From Nemertoderma westbladi (Eukaryota > Xenacoelomorpha > Nemertodermatida > Nemertodermatidae): DNA of 64,000 nt. Of the stretch, positions 1 to 12,300 are shown one piece after another (within the stretch, counting starts at the first letter, position 1; the number at the start of each line of letters is the position of its first letter). The notes below the pieces were generated by a model that worked only from the letters and a program-made list of their open reading frames with translations, did no database searches and was not told the DNA's origin. The translations under genes were made by a program, and so were the position numbers. Location of the stretch: the NCBI GenBank assembly GCA_032718475.1, contig JAUCBJ010008100.1, positions 48,612-112,611 of the forward strand. The letters are read 5' to 3'.

Positions 1-1105
1 TTAGCCTGCTCTACGGCCAACATTTCCGCATCTAACGAGTCTAACACAAATTTGGCTCCCTCACTAGTAGGATGAAGTCCAGCTAGCCGTCTCCTTAGCT
101 CTTTGTCGCCTATAAATCGTTGATAGTCCGACAGATAGATGTCAATGGCGTCCTTCTTCTGAGGTTTCTCTGATGTAACCTCGCTTTCCACCTGAGAAAA
201 GTTAGCGTCTGTTGATTCTCCGTGGGTCGAGCGCTCAGTTAGCTGAATTTTCCATTGGGTCGTTCCTTGAACTTTAAGACTCACCCGTTGGAACCAAGTC
301 TTTACGGCAACTTGCAACGACGTGTCTTGGCTTCTCTTCGAGGCTTCCTCAAAGGCCGATAGTATTAGTCTGATTCTTAGGATACGTTCTCGAACTTGAT
401 AAAGCAGCTCTCCCTGCTCTTGAGTTCCTTGGGATTGTTGAAACAGTTGTTCCTCTAATCGTTCCAAAGAGCTGAAGAATCCCTGTAATATCCTGCTGCC
501 GACCTCTTCCACACAGCTGGATCTCTTGTGTCCTTTGTCACTCCCATCCTGTACAAGTCCTCCCAGGCAGCTTCTGATAAGTTAAACGGGAGTCCGGGTC
601 CGGGGAAGTTCCATTGCGTCTCGACAATAGACTTCAGTTCCTCCCTTGTGTATCCCGCATAACTGTCCTTGGTCGATCACTTACTTCTCGCCCAATCGAT
701 TTGATGTTCTTCCACCGCAATCAATACCCTAGTGAGTACGGCTTCAGGAAGAATGAGAAGTGGATCCGAATAAACTGCTTCTGCCATCTTTGCTCCGTGC
801 TCGGGTGTCAACTCTACAGTATCTGAACTACTGGAGCTATCGGGCCGCTGAGAAATAAGTTCTCGGTTCGGGGGTTGCTGCTGTTTAACAGCTGCCTCTT
901 GGTCCCTCTTGACTTGAGCCCGAGTGCCTATGATAGACCTACGGTGCTTGATTAGCCTAGGGTCTGATACTACTACTGGAGGGATGACCTTTCTTACAGT
1001 AGGAGGGGACTTGAACTTCGGTCTCAAATGTTCCGCACTCCTATCTGAATCGCAGACTGTTGTTTCTAGAAGACTATCTGACAGAGTTTGCTTTGTGTCA
1101 GCCAT
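1..1105 (-). pseudogene. BEL/Pao gag N-terminal region, degenerate (copy C)
   Basis: The ORF opens with MADTKQTLSDSLLE at 1,105 and matches the gag starts of elements A (MSDTKQTLSDS, 32,075) and B (MSDTKQNLSDS, 42,547). It reads 142 codons to a TGA at 677-679 that replaces a CGA (Arg) codon present in A. Similarity to A and B continues downstream to position 1, including the WNFPGPGLPF region, but with at least one more single-base indel near 505-510, so the gene is dead. Known of the family: this region is the poorly conserved N-terminal gag, rich in Ser and charged residues. The zinc knuckles and pol would lie beyond the window edge. Confidence 0.85.
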
Positions 1106-1590
1106 GTTTGATTGTACAGTTGAATGCCTACTACTATAACTACAGTTAAAGCAAGTCTAGTAATTCAGTATCAACTATAAGCCTCGTAATTAATTACCGA
1201 TACTGTTACTCAGTGTAACGTGATATATATAGAATATATTAGAATACCGGTATACACCTATAGTATATATATAAGTATTATTACAGACTAGGGTTTGTCA
1301 CAGAATACCGGTATATAATTTCAGCATAAATTTATAGAAATAAATACAATAAGCCTATCGCAAATACCGGTATACAGCATACACTTATAGTATGTATATA
1401 AGTACGATTATAGACTAGGATTAATTACAAAATACCGGTATATATTTTTATCTTAAATTTATAGAAATAAATATAATAAGCCTATTATAAATACCGGTAA
1501 TGTCAATTATTTTAGAATAACTGAATTTCTGAATTTTAGGGTTACTTTTCTTTACTTTATTACTGTTATTAAGCAGTAGTCCAACCGATA

Positions 1591-3172
1591 TTAACCCTAT
1601 TAGTACCGGGCTATAAAATGTTGTACAAATACCGGGGGGGGGGGGGGGGGGGGTCATATTGACCCCCCCCTCTAAATATCTACAAATATCTACAAATATT
1701 TACGAAAACGTCTGATTTTTTGTTTGTACGTAGGTATCACTTGTCTGGATCCGACCGAAAAAAAAAATTTTCGAAAAAATGTACTGGGGTGGTTATATTG
1801 CAGCACCAAAATTACAAGTAGTGCACAATTTTCACAAAATTTGAAAGTTACATTTTCGGCTAATTATTTTTCAATACAGGTTTTCTGGGGTGCAAAATAC
1901 ATTGGAAAATATTTAAAAATGATATGATTGCTCTAAATGGCTGTTTAGTCCTCTCTGCGTAGGAAAAAAATGAAAAAAACAAGTAACCAGCACTTTTCAG
2001 TTAGAACACAACATTTTTAATTCACTTATACGATGCTATAAATTCACGTTTTCAGGTTTTCGAGGGCGCTGATTCTAATGGAATACATTTCTAATATGCC
2101 AGATCATTGCTACTTGTATTTTTCGGCGTAATTTGGCAAATTTTGGTGGTAAGCACAAAATTTCGTACCCATCACCAAAAAGTACAAGTTATGCGATGTC
2201 CAGTGCTGTTTTTATTGATTCCATCGGATTCAGGACCCTCATAAACCCGTATAACGCAAGAAACAAGTTGATACTATCTACTGATCAATTTGCATATTTT
2301 CCAAAATTTGGTGCTGGCACAACAATTTTCACCCACCGGCGAAAAATACAAGTTTGAGAACTCTTATGAAATTTTTACTGATCCCATTGAATTCAGAACC
2401 ATCACAAACCCTTATAACGCAAGAAACAAGGTGACACAATCAATTGATATATTTGATGGTTTTCAAAATTTGGTGCTAGCACCACATTTTGCACCCACAT
2501 CCGAAAAATACAAGTTTGAGATGTCTAGTTCGATAATTATATATTCCATTGAATTCAGAACAGCCATAAACCTCTAAAACGCAAGAAATAAATTGTCACA
2601 AGCAATTTTATCTATTGAATGGATTTTCAAAATTTCATGCTAGTACCAAAATTTGCACACAGCACCGAAAAATACAAGTTTGATACGCTTGGTGCAACTC
2701 GTATATATTTCATCGAATCCAGAACCCCAAAAAACCCCAATTGCGTAAAAAACAAGTTTCAAACAATCAATTTACAAAATTGACATATTTCAAAATTTGG
2801 TGCTGGCACCAAAATTTGGCACCCACCGAAAAAAACAAGTTTGAAATTTCTAAATCAATTTATATGAATTCCATCTAATTTCTAACACCAAAAAACCGGT
2901 GTAAATCAAAAATAGAGATGTTACAATTCATATTTAATGAAATGTAATTTTCAAAAAACGTCTCAAAAAAAGTGCCAAAAGTAGGGTTAAAAAATGGTGC
3001 TATAACTCGAAAAGTACCCAATATTTTTGAAAACGGTTTTCACTACTAGGAAGACAATAGATTTTTAGGAAAAGTCATAAAATTTCAGATTCCCAACTGC
3101 GTTTGTTTCAGAATTATAATAAAAAAACCACGGGGGGGTCATATTGACCCCCCCCGGGTTTAATAGGGTTAA
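1591..3172. mobile_element. piggyBac-type MITE with TTAA target duplication
   Basis: Seen: a 1,574-bp insertion (1,595-3,168) is flanked by TTAA at 1,591-1,594 and 3,169-3,172. Its ends are inverted: CCCTATTAG...at the left and ...TAATAGGG at the right, followed inside by near-palindromic G-run/TCATATTGA/C-run blocks (a 20-G run at 1,634-1,653; mirrored at 3,131-3,156). The homologous leaders of elements A and B lack it, with GATATTGAGACC at the join, so the empty site is visible. Known: TTAA duplication and CCC-starting termini are piggyBac hallmarks. It has no transposase ORF, so it is non-autonomous. The interior holds 162-bp tandem repeats. Confidence 0.85.
2090..2910. repeat. 162-bp diverged tandem repeats inside the piggyBac-type MITE
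   Basis: The marker GCAAGAAA and its variants recurs at 2,257, 2,419, 2,581 and 2,743, an exact 162-bp period. Each unit also carries a 'caaaatttGGTGCT-ggcacc...cgaaaaatacaagtt' block. About five units are recognisable, and units diverge by point changes. The small ORFs across this region are by-products of a period divisible by three. Confidence 0.8.
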
Positions 3173-4603
3173 GACCTAATTGATGGATAACAGGCCTACT
3201 ATTTTATAAATCGGTTTGAGTTGATTTATAATATATATATACCCGTATAATCGGTTTTTGTCAGTGTTTGAAATAAATGTTATTATTTCTGGGTAAGGAG
3301 TCACTACACAGAAGCTGGATGCTCTCAGTGGAGTGCTACTTGTTGGACACTAAAACAAATAATTCTACTTTACTAAGTTACTTATTACTACAAATTACGT
3401 ACAATTACTATATGAGATTACAATCTCTAAATAAACACCAAAATAATTACACATACAAATTTTAGGGTAATTTTACAGGAATATCTATAAACCAGACTAA
3501 CAAGGAGTTAGAATTTCTGGTTATTACAAGCGGACAGGATACTATGGTATTTGAAAATAATAAAGCAGTAGAAAATAAATTGCGTTGTCTAGATAAGAAA
3601 ATACCACCGTCTGACGACTTATAGTCTTTAGCTCTACAGCTCTATAAGTACTACGTTATGTACCCGGAGTGTCCTTACCTAGAAGTTAATTACCGCAGCC
3701 AACCAGAGCTAACGTGCCTATTAACCACTTTACAACACAAATATACTGCCTACACACTAATTACTTTCGGAAAGCACTGTACACTAAACCCTAAATTAGG
3801 TACAAGTACTTATATAACAAATAACCAGCAGTTAAACATACTTGTACAGCTAAAAGAACCACGGTATCTGCTGGAGTGACTAGAGCATAAAATCACCAGT
3901 CTTTACCTACGCCAAGCAGCCCTGATGTAGTACCGGGGTTAATTTAACTATAACGTTATGTATAACAAGCACAATTACTGTAGGAATAAACTTGGGGAGT
4001 TTTGTAGGTTGCGAATAATCGCATAAACTCTGAATAATAAATATTACGCTACCCGTGCAGACTGCACAAACAAAATACAGACCAAATGCTGGCAGACTAC
4101 TGGCAAGCCTAAATAAACTACAGTATATGCAGACTCCGAAATGGTTAGTTAGTATGCGTTCTAACCGAGTAGTACGACTTATTCTTTCGGGGGGGATTTA
4201 CCTTACAGCACTGGATGCCCCCACATTCCTAACTAGTACTTTATCGGACATACACTCTACACACACTGCAATCTCTTCAGACCTGACAACAGCCAGACAA
4301 CAATCCAGCCTACAAATTATTTGTACAATTTGAGCGGGCTTACACGCCTTCTGCTCAATATTACACTTACAGATAAATATAACTGACAGAAATAAATAAG
4401 CTCCAAAAGAAACAAGGGGTGTACAGTCCCTAATCTCTTAAACAGCCTACCAATATACAATATCACAATCGAAATAATACTAGTACCTGTACTGCTGTAA
4501 GTACCGGTTCGGGTGATTAGGTAGTTAGGCCTACAGGTTACCGTCCGACCAGTACACTAGACTTTATTGCCTACGTCGCAATAAAGAAACTAAAATCTAT
4601 TAT

Positions 4604-6592
4604 TGTTCGCGCTTTTAGACCTTTAGCAGTTTAACCTGCCAATTTTAGGTGTCCTCTTGTTTATAAATCGACTTTAGCCTATAACAATTGTGGCTGGCCA
4701 CGAGAAAAGGGACCTTATGTCACTGGAGGTCGATTTTGAGTTATTAGGCCTATGAGATGCAGAATTTTCCAGAAATTCTAACAAAAAAAACGGTGTCTCA
4801 ATATCTATTTCCAAAAAAAAGTTATAGCGATTTATGTGAAGGTGAATCGGGTAGTTTTAATTTTATTAATAGCAGTTATAATAAGCGATTATTAAAAAAA
4901 ATGGAAAAGATTAATAATATCATAGCATTCTAACTATATAGTTAGGCAGCTCAATGTTATTCGGCGTTTTATACAACTTTTAACACTTTGAAACTATTAA
5001 TATTGTTCATGAACTATTTTAAAAAAATTTTTGCAAAATTTTCAAAAAAACATGTAACCAAAAAAATTTTTTTTTTAATTTAAAATTTTTCCAAAAAGAT
5101 AAATATTTTTAACAAAATTTAAAATTATTTGTATTTTGAATTCTTTATTGGGATTACAAAATTTAAAAACTAACGAAGATAAATTAAGAAAATGACAGCC
5201 ATATTGCATTTAAAAAATAACTGTAGGCCTACAGTACCTACATATTACAGTAGTACAATTACAATTTTATTACAGTCCTAAATTCAGACATGAAAACCCT
5301 AAGACAGTGTTATATACAACACTGCAACATCTTATATTGCTTCCTGTAATTAGTTATTTCCTAGGTATATTGAATATCAGAACCAATTTGAATTTCCCTC
5401 ATCGTTTTATACATTTTAAATTGATAATCCAATTAAATTTGTTCAAAAATAGAGGGAAACTTTAAACGCGATTATCTCAGAATCAGGTTTTGCGACATAA
5501 GGTCCCTTTTCTCGTGGCCAGCCACAATTATTTAATGCACATGAAGTAACATTAGCCGAAGCCAGTCTGTGCGCGATCATTCACCCACAGTTAAGGGAGA
5601 CTGGATTCGGATGCTTTGAAGGGATTGTGGTGCAGACCTACGGTATTATTCGATTGATCGTTACTATATAATCTCTGACAATATTATTCACTTTCGGGGA
5701 AATATTAACAGTTCCTTTAGGACGTGGCGCTTTAAGTATAAAACAGAGTTATGACTTATACTAAACACAATGAGATGGCTACTGATTTTCGTAAATGGCG
5801 CATTCTTTAGGAGATGCTTTATTATCTGTCACACTGCTGCATACGACTTTACACTGCTGCACACTGATCTGCCGACCGTCACTGAATTTGATCATATATA
5901 ATGAGGATAGCAACTGACACATGTAGGGATTATGAAATAGCATTTAATGCACACTAAAACCACTGTAATGTAAGTCGCAATTGCTACCGGTAACAGGTCC
6001 CTCTTACCTTCAGTAATCAAGAAGATTGGGGTTTTATGATTATTTATCGATATTCTCCAAATATAACAACATATCCAACAACATATAACAATTAATAACC
6101 GACAGTAAACAGAAGTAAAATAATGCGGTGAAATCAGTTCAGCAGTTTGAGTTGGGTTGTGACCGTTGCAATATGGACTGTTAATAGATTTACGTTCCTA
6201 TAATCAAAGCCGTCTAATGTTTGGCTAAAGTCTGAAACTTACAGAAATTTCCAAGCCGATGTTCTGAGGCTCAGGAAAAGGTAAACAAAGACCGTAATGC
6301 ATAGCGCGGTCTTCCGTAGGCTTCTGTCCAAGATAAAATGAAAATCGCTCTGATTGGCTGAGCGAGCTGAACAAAGAGGTTCCACATCGACAGGAAATCA
6401 GCTGACAGATTTCGTCATCTGAACTACCATCCTTTAGAGTATTTGGCGTATTGCGGCATAAAATGGCTTGTTATGTCCGCTAAAACACCTACAGGGTACA
6501 TTGCGGAGAAAATGGCTTGTTATGTCTGCTAAAACAACTAAACAGTTCATTGCGGAGAAAAATGACTGGTTATATCCGCAAAAGCTTTTACA
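4604..6592 (-). repeat. 5' LTR of BEL/Pao copy C, split by a MITE
   Basis: The minus strand reads TGTAAAAGCTTTTGCG... to ...GCGCGAACA, matching the ends of the A and B LTRs. The total is 1,989 bp; without the 845-bp MITE at 4,685-5,529 it is about 1,144 bp, the same as LTR1 (1,139) and LTR4 (1,145). Near the LTR start three 49-50-bp units beginning ATTGCGG lie in tandem (6,450, 6,500, 6,549). The A and B LTRs have only weaker traces of this motif. Confidence 0.85.
4685..5529. mobile_element. MITE with ~36-bp terminal inverted repeats
   Basis: The left end, starting at 4,685 (CAATTGTGGCTGGCCACGAG...to 4,721), is repeated in inverted orientation at 5,494-5,529 with near-perfect match. The 845-bp interior is AT-rich without a meaningful ORF. 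It sits inside the copy C LTR, at a point where the LTRs of A and B run on uninterrupted. I could not resolve a clean target duplication (the flanks are short and A/T-rich), so I do not assign a superfamily. Confidence 0.8.
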
Positions 6593-7706
6593 ATGCCCAA
6601 GCCTGGCGCCAAGTTTCAACTGTAAAGAATCAATTACAGTCAATTTCAAGAGATTTCGTGACACTTGAGGACACTGCCAATCAATTTGTCTCACAGATAA
6701 ACTCGAAACTAGAAGATTTGAACTCTGATGTTATCGTTAGCAGTACTTTTCTAGAGAAACGTTGCCGAAAAAAAGAAAAAAATGCCTGGCGAAATGGCAA
6801 GCGATGAACCAAAAGATCCAAAGGATGAGTTCAAAGCAAGGGTCTACAATGTTGTTATAGATACGGCTATTAATCAAATTGTTAACCGCTTTTCCGAACA
6901 TGGAAAATTGTATCAGAGCTTAGAACTCTTAGATCCAAAGAACTTTGGAAAAATATCTTCAAATAATGAACTATTGAGAGTAGAACACTTAGAAGGATTT
7001 CTCACCATCCTTCCTGATCTTGATTTGAACAGATTTAGAAGTGAACTTTCCCAATTTGCCAATGAATGGTCCCTACTCAAACAACCTACGATTCCATACA
7101 AACCAATAACTGATGTCGATGAATGTGATGACGATATATGTGTGGAACATCCTGGGAAATGCCTTGGCGACTGCCTCGTCGGTTGTTTAAAGGTTATGGT
7201 CGAATATAATTTTTTCTCCTCGGCATATGAGACTCTCTGCATGCTTTACAGAACAGTTCTAACTCTACCCATGACCCAGGTAATTTGAGACAGATAAATA
7301 TATACATCATTTGTCTTAATATAATTCACCAATAATAATAATATAAATACATTATGTAAAATTTACAAATAGAATTATAGAAAAATAGAGTTTGTTATAA
7401 AATATTGAAACTGAAACTAATTACTGAAGCTAAGTTGAGTAGCCTACATAATTATTACCTGTATTCTTTTGTAGGTAATTTTATTAATTGTAATAACTAA
7501 ATTTTATTTTATCAGGTTTGCTGTGAACGAGGCTTCTCTCAGTTGAAACTTATTTTAACTCGTCTACGCAGTACGTTGACTCAGAACATTTGGAGGCATT
7601 TCTCCTGATGAAATTAAACAGGTGTTGGACTGAGGAAATTGAATCATCGGTTATAATTGAAAAACTTTGCGAAGGAAGATTAAAGCCTTGCTACAATTAT
7701 AACTAA
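6593..7706 (+). pseudogene. ZMYM1-like / hAT-dimerisation-domain gene, 3' part, interrupted by BEL/Pao copy C
   Basis: Seen: exon 1 (6,593-7,279) encodes a helical region with SRDFVTLEDTANQFVSQINS, then MPGEMASDEP, then a Cys-containing loop and YETLCMLYRTVLTLPMTQ. A GT-AG intron (7,280-7,515) follows in phase 0, and exon 2 starts VCCERGFSQLKLILTRLRST and ends at TAA 7,704-7,706. Known: 'LPMTQV.CERGFS.LK.IKT.LRS' is the C-terminal hAT dimerisation signature of ZMYM1-like proteins, which are domesticated or mobile hAT transposases common in invertebrates. Lesions: a frame change in an A-rich tract at about 6,768-6,783 and a one-base deletion in exon 2 near 7,588. The 5' part is cut off by the retrotransposon. 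Whether this was a host gene or a transposon copy cannot be told here. Confidence 0.75.
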
Positions 7707-7740
7707 ATCGAAACTCCGCGTTAAAAAGTGTAAATAATAT

Positions 7741-9148
7741 TGTAACACGACGTTTACAAAGCTGCATATACTCTTGTAACACGTGGCTTTTTACTAAGCT
7801 GCAAATAATCTTTAACATGAGACGTTTACCTAGCTGAATATAATCTTGTAACACGTGTTGTTTATTAAGCTGCATATTATCTTGTAACACGTGTTTTTTA
7901 CTAAGCTGCATATAATCTTTAACACGAGACGTTTACCTAGCTGCATATAATCTTGTAACACGTAGTGTTTACTAAGGTGCATATAATCTTGTAACACGTA
8001 TTGTTTACTAAGGTGCATATAATCTTGTAACACGTATTGTTTACTAAGCTGCATATAATCTTGTAACACGTGGCTTTTTACTAAGCTGCATATAATCTTT
8101 AACACGAGACGTTTACCTAGCTGCATATAATCTTGCAACACGTATTGTTTACTAAGCTGCATATAATCTTGTAACACGTATTGTTTACTAAGCTGCATAT
8201 AATCTTGTAATACGTAGTGTTTACTAAGGTGCATATAATCTTGTACCACGTATTGTTTACTAAGCTGCATATAATCTTTAACACGTGACGTTTACCTAGC
8301 TGCATATAATATTGTAACACGTGTTGTTTACTAAGCTGCATATAATCTTGTAACACGTATTGTTTACTAAGGTGCATATAATCTTGTAACACGTATTGTT
8401 TACTAAGCTGCATATAAATTTTAACACGTGACGTTTACCTAGCTGCATATAATATTGTAACACGTGTTGTTTACTAAGCTGCATATAATCTTGTAACACG
8501 TGTTGTTTACTAAGCTGCATATAATCTTGTAACACGTGTTGTTTACTAAGGTGCATATTATCTTGTAACACTCTATTGTTTACTAAGCTGCATATAATCT
8601 TTAACACGTGACGTTTACCTAGCTGCATATAATATTGTAACACGTGTTGTTTACAAAGGTGCATATGATCTTGTAACACTCTATTGTTTACTAAGCTGCA
8701 TATAGTCTTTAACACGTGACGTTTACCTAGCTGCATATAATCTTGTAACACGTGTTGTTTATTAAGCTGCATATTATCTTGTAACACGTGTTTTTTACTA
8801 TGCTGCATATAATCTTTAACACGAGACGTTTACCTAGCTGCATATAATCTTGTAACACGTATTGTTTACTAAGGTGCATATAATATTGTACCACGTATTG
8901 TTTACTATGCTGCATATAATATTGTAACACGTATTGTTTACTAAGGTACATATAATCTCGTACCACGTATTGTTTACTAAGCTGCATATAATATTGTAAC
9001 ACGTATTGCTTACTAAGGTGCATATAATCTTGTAACACGTATTGTTTACTAAGCTGCATATAATCCTGTAACTCGTATTGTTTACTAAGCTGCATATAAT
9101 CTTGCAACACGTATTGTTTACTAAGCTGCATATAATAGCTGCATATAA
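7741..9148. repeat. 36-bp minisatellite (about 39 units)
   Basis: The basic unit is ATAATCTTGTAACACGTATT + GTTTACTAAGCTGCAT (36 bp). A 35-bp variant carries CTTTAACACGAGACG in place of the middle. Because 36 is divisible by three, the minus strand stays open for long stretches as repeats of SKQYVLQDYMQL, broken wherever a 35-bp unit shifts the frame. Variants are interspersed in a semi-regular order, suggesting blocks of several units were copied together. The array starts 35 bp after the stop codon of the hAT-like gene. Confidence 0.93.
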
Positions 9149-9181
9149 TCATTATTCAAGAAATATTTTTTACATGATGAT

Positions 9182-9319
9182 GGGGGGGGGGGGGGGGCGT
9201 GGGTGGTCAAAATTATAGGTGATCTGGCATTTATAAATGGGCCCTTATTTTGGGATTTCCCGGGCCCCTCACTTGTTCCCACCACGCCACTGCCACCCCC
9301 CCCCCCCCCCCCCCCCCCC
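9182..9319. mobile_element. short MITE-like sequence bounded by poly-G and poly-C
   Basis: A 16-G run (9,182-9,197) and a 24-C run (9,296-9,319) bracket about 98 bp. The inner ends are loosely inverted (GGCGTGGGTGG against the complement of CCACCACGCCACTG). The right end read on the minus strand, CAGTGGCGTGG, resembles a hAT-type terminus. No target duplication is evident. The call is tentative: it may be a decayed MITE or two unrelated homopolymers. Confidence 0.3.
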
Positions 9320-12300
9320 TGAGAGACGGGGAGTCGGGTTTTGCGTATAATTTACCTGCTTTTTGTCATATCATATTATCAGTGAGGTTGAAGGGGTTCA
9401 GTACTAATCCGTCTGGTCTGGTATTATATAATAATGAAACCTCAGACGAATTAGTAAATAGAAAGTATAGTGCAGAAGGAGAAGATTTACATTTGGTTAG
9501 ATTAAAAGACTAGAGGAATACTGATAAAGGTGACAGTAATGTATCATTTTATTTACCTTAGTTATTATTCGGCATCTGGGCAAATATTTATTATGTTATG
9601 TAATATAAGGATTTATTTCATAGAGAGAACAGAAGTTCGAATAATATTTTTATATAATAATTGTAATATGAAGTTAGCTTAGTCTTGTCCTTTTTTGAGT
9701 GTAAAGAACAGTTTGTTAACGTAACTCCAAAATATAAACGACTTTCTTTCTTTCATAATATTTTGCATTATTGTGTCCATTTATATTATAAAAACATGCT
9801 CAGGGTAGGTGGTTAGTGAGAAAAATCGAAAATTATGTCGCAATAAAATTTGTAAGACAGTAGTATGACACTTTTAGAAAAGATTACATTGAATATGTAG
9901 GAATAGCGCTCGTAAGTGGTGGTGATGTGGGTGGAGTCACATCACACAGGAAGAATCTACGGTTACGAGAAACAGTTTTAATGGCCAAAGGGTGTCTGGA
10001 TAGTGTAGCGCCGATGGGGTCCAGGCTCGAAAATGGTCCCCATATAGTCCCAATTGTGGGAGCGTTGTCCTGGACCATAACAGGATGTGTTGCAAGAGGT
10101 GGGAGGTTGTGGACCACCTTATATTCGGTGATTCTAGAGTGGTGTAGGGGAGGCGTAGTGGTGTACCGTCTGCAGATGCCATATGGTGGTCAGTGTGGTG
10201 CTGGAATTTTGGAACTATGGTACGCTGGAATGTGAGTCCATAGTGGGTGGCCATTAGACGATTTACCCATAGCTCGAAATCTTTTTAGGACCTCCCAGAG
10301 GGCCGTGATGATCAAGGAGCCAATACAAGCATAAAAGGCTGGCCAGAAGAATTTCCAGGTTGCTATACCAGCAACTGGGCATTGGAGAGTGGCTGTGTCG
10401 CTGCCTGTTTCAATTTGACTGATTTTTTGTAGTTGTGAGTATTCCTCGAATTTCTCTCATTTGGCTTTTATTATTTGCTCATATTGTTTTCGGAGGTCCC
10501 AGTATTATTTTTGTTAGAAATAGATGACATTAGAGTTTGTTTGGTCTGTATCTCACTCTGTGGGACACAGTCGGTCTGTCACTCAGCATCATACAATTAT
10601 TTACCAAGGTGGGGTTGATGAGATTATCGACTGGGTTCCTTCGATTGCTGGAGTTGGTGATCAGTGCTCCATAAATATCGGATGGGATTTCATGGTTATA
10701 GACTGTGGTTTGTACACTACATTGTTTGAAGCAGAAATTTCCGAAAAAGAAAATTCCGTATCAATATTTAAACTTCCCGGAGATCCGGGATCATTGCTTA
10801 TTCCCCAGATCAATGGTCACTGTTATGTGGAAGCTTATGGATGTCGAATTATCTCGTGTAGCTATTGGCAACATTCCATCGCTACGCAGAAAATATTTGA
10901 TATCAGATGGATTCGCGGCTGGGTTACATCTTTTAATATGGATATGTGCTTTTCTAACTGGTACTAAAGCAATGCGGCACATATACTGTAGTACCACCTA
11001 CAGGACTCTTTAAACCTCTAAGTCGTAGGACAAAGAAGCGCACCTAACCGTCTGTATCAAATCTGGTCCCACCCCGTTTGGTCCCAGACGGTAACCTGGT
11101 GTTTTGCACTGTTTCCAATAGCGCGAAGCTGCACCAAGTTTATTACGACTTTTAACATTGTACATTTTTCAGACTTTGATTTCAACATATTTTTGATAGA
11201 CTTTTTGAGTATATTTTTCAGAGTGTTTTAGCATTACGAAACAATTAAAATACATTATTTTATGACGTACTATTTTTCGGTTACAATTTTTTGGATTGTA
11301 TTATTTTTCGAGGCTATACTTTGGATCCTAACGGACCTAAAGCACCCCTCACCCGGTTTCTCTTTTTCCCTCTTCCCAGAAGTTTTTCAATGTTGTTACG
11401 TATACCCTACCCTATTTTTATACCAAAAGGAAGGAATATAACATCTGGAGAGAACAGAAATGATTAGTACTATCTTGAAAGGGTTGTGGGTGGATGTCCG
11501 TAAATAACAAGTCATTTAAGAACCTTGTATTATTGCAAGGTATATTTCAAGTCAGTCTTGTCACCGAGAAACCAAAACAATAAGGAAAGTGTATTAGCAT
11601 TTGGGAACTTTTTTAGAGAAACAAAGCCGTTTTAGGAGCTTATCGTGCCAGAGGTACGATAAGCACGAGAAATCCATTACAAAGAATAGGTCTACATTAA
11701 TTGAAATCGCAAAGAATTGTTTTCGAATGACTTCATCTGTTTATATTTAGAAGGACGCGGTGACTCACTGAAAATACATAGTAAATGTATGGCGTAGGGA
11801 AATATATCGCCCTGGCGATTTGGTTGTGCGAAATTTTTTCCATACAAATAAATATAAACTAATTATTATACACCAAACAATGTATTGGTGAAGTCCAACA
11901 TAACATATAGGATTACCCCTAAAGCTTTGAAGCTTATTTCAACACAAAATCACTACAATAACAAAAACTAATATAAAACGTAATTATGCTATGTACAACT
12001 TCACCGAGAGCGTGACAATGCCAGACTCAACGATAAAGGTGTAACTAGTTATAAAACGTAATTAGGGTACATAGTAAATGTTTAATAACCGATTAACTTA
12101 CTGTAGAACTATTGTATTTAGTTTTACACTGCACACGGAAATGAGATTCAACTGTCGATTTAAAACAATGTTGATAATTTAGGTTTATCATTTCAACATT
12201 CAGTTTAATTTCTTTTGTACCAACACTACTTCATTCTATATTTTATCAAAGTATTAAACAGCAAAAAAGTACCAATCAATTTAAGAATAAAATTACGTAT

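Larger units (their letters stand above)
1106..4603 (-). other. 5' leader of BEL/Pao copy C
   Basis: This non-coding stretch lies between LTR and gag and is alignable with 29,815-32,074 (A) and 40,357-42,534 (B) once the MITE at 1,595-3,168 is removed. It contains five spaced copies of the palindrome ATACCGGTAT at 1,244, 1,305, 1,364, 1,432 and, with one mismatch, 1,491. The short ORFs here are not conserved as proteins between copies. I found no convincing tRNA primer-binding site next to the LTR. Confidence 0.7.
1..6592 (-). mobile_element. BEL/Pao LTR retrotransposon, copy C (5' part, runs off the window)
   Basis: Seen: reading the minus strand, an LTR (4,604-6,592), a leader (1,106-4,603) and the start of gag (1-1,105) follow in the same order as in elements A (28,676) and B (39,201), with clear nucleotide similarity throughout but a more divergent LTR, so this is a separate subfamily. 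The LTR has the expected TG...CA ends. The five bases next to it (6,593-6,597, ATGCC) would be one target duplication; the other lies outside the window. The element interrupts a ZMYM1/hAT-like gene in opposite orientation. Two MITEs (1,595-3,168 and 4,685-5,529) have since inserted into it, so it is older than both. Confidence 0.88.

Noticed and set aside
7651-9152. Overlapping minus-strand ORFs encoding SKQYVLQDYMQL repeats
   Set aside because: The unit is 36 bp, so any stop-free frame stays open; 35-bp variants shift the frame and nothing else supports a protein.
9884-10254. Overlapping ORFs on both strands in a GC-richer patch
   Set aside because: All frames are similarly open because of base composition; no motif was recognised.
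10524-11013. Two overlapping ORFs of 147 and 102 codons
   Set aside because: No recognisable domain, overlapping frames and no supporting context; could be chance or an old decayed insertion.
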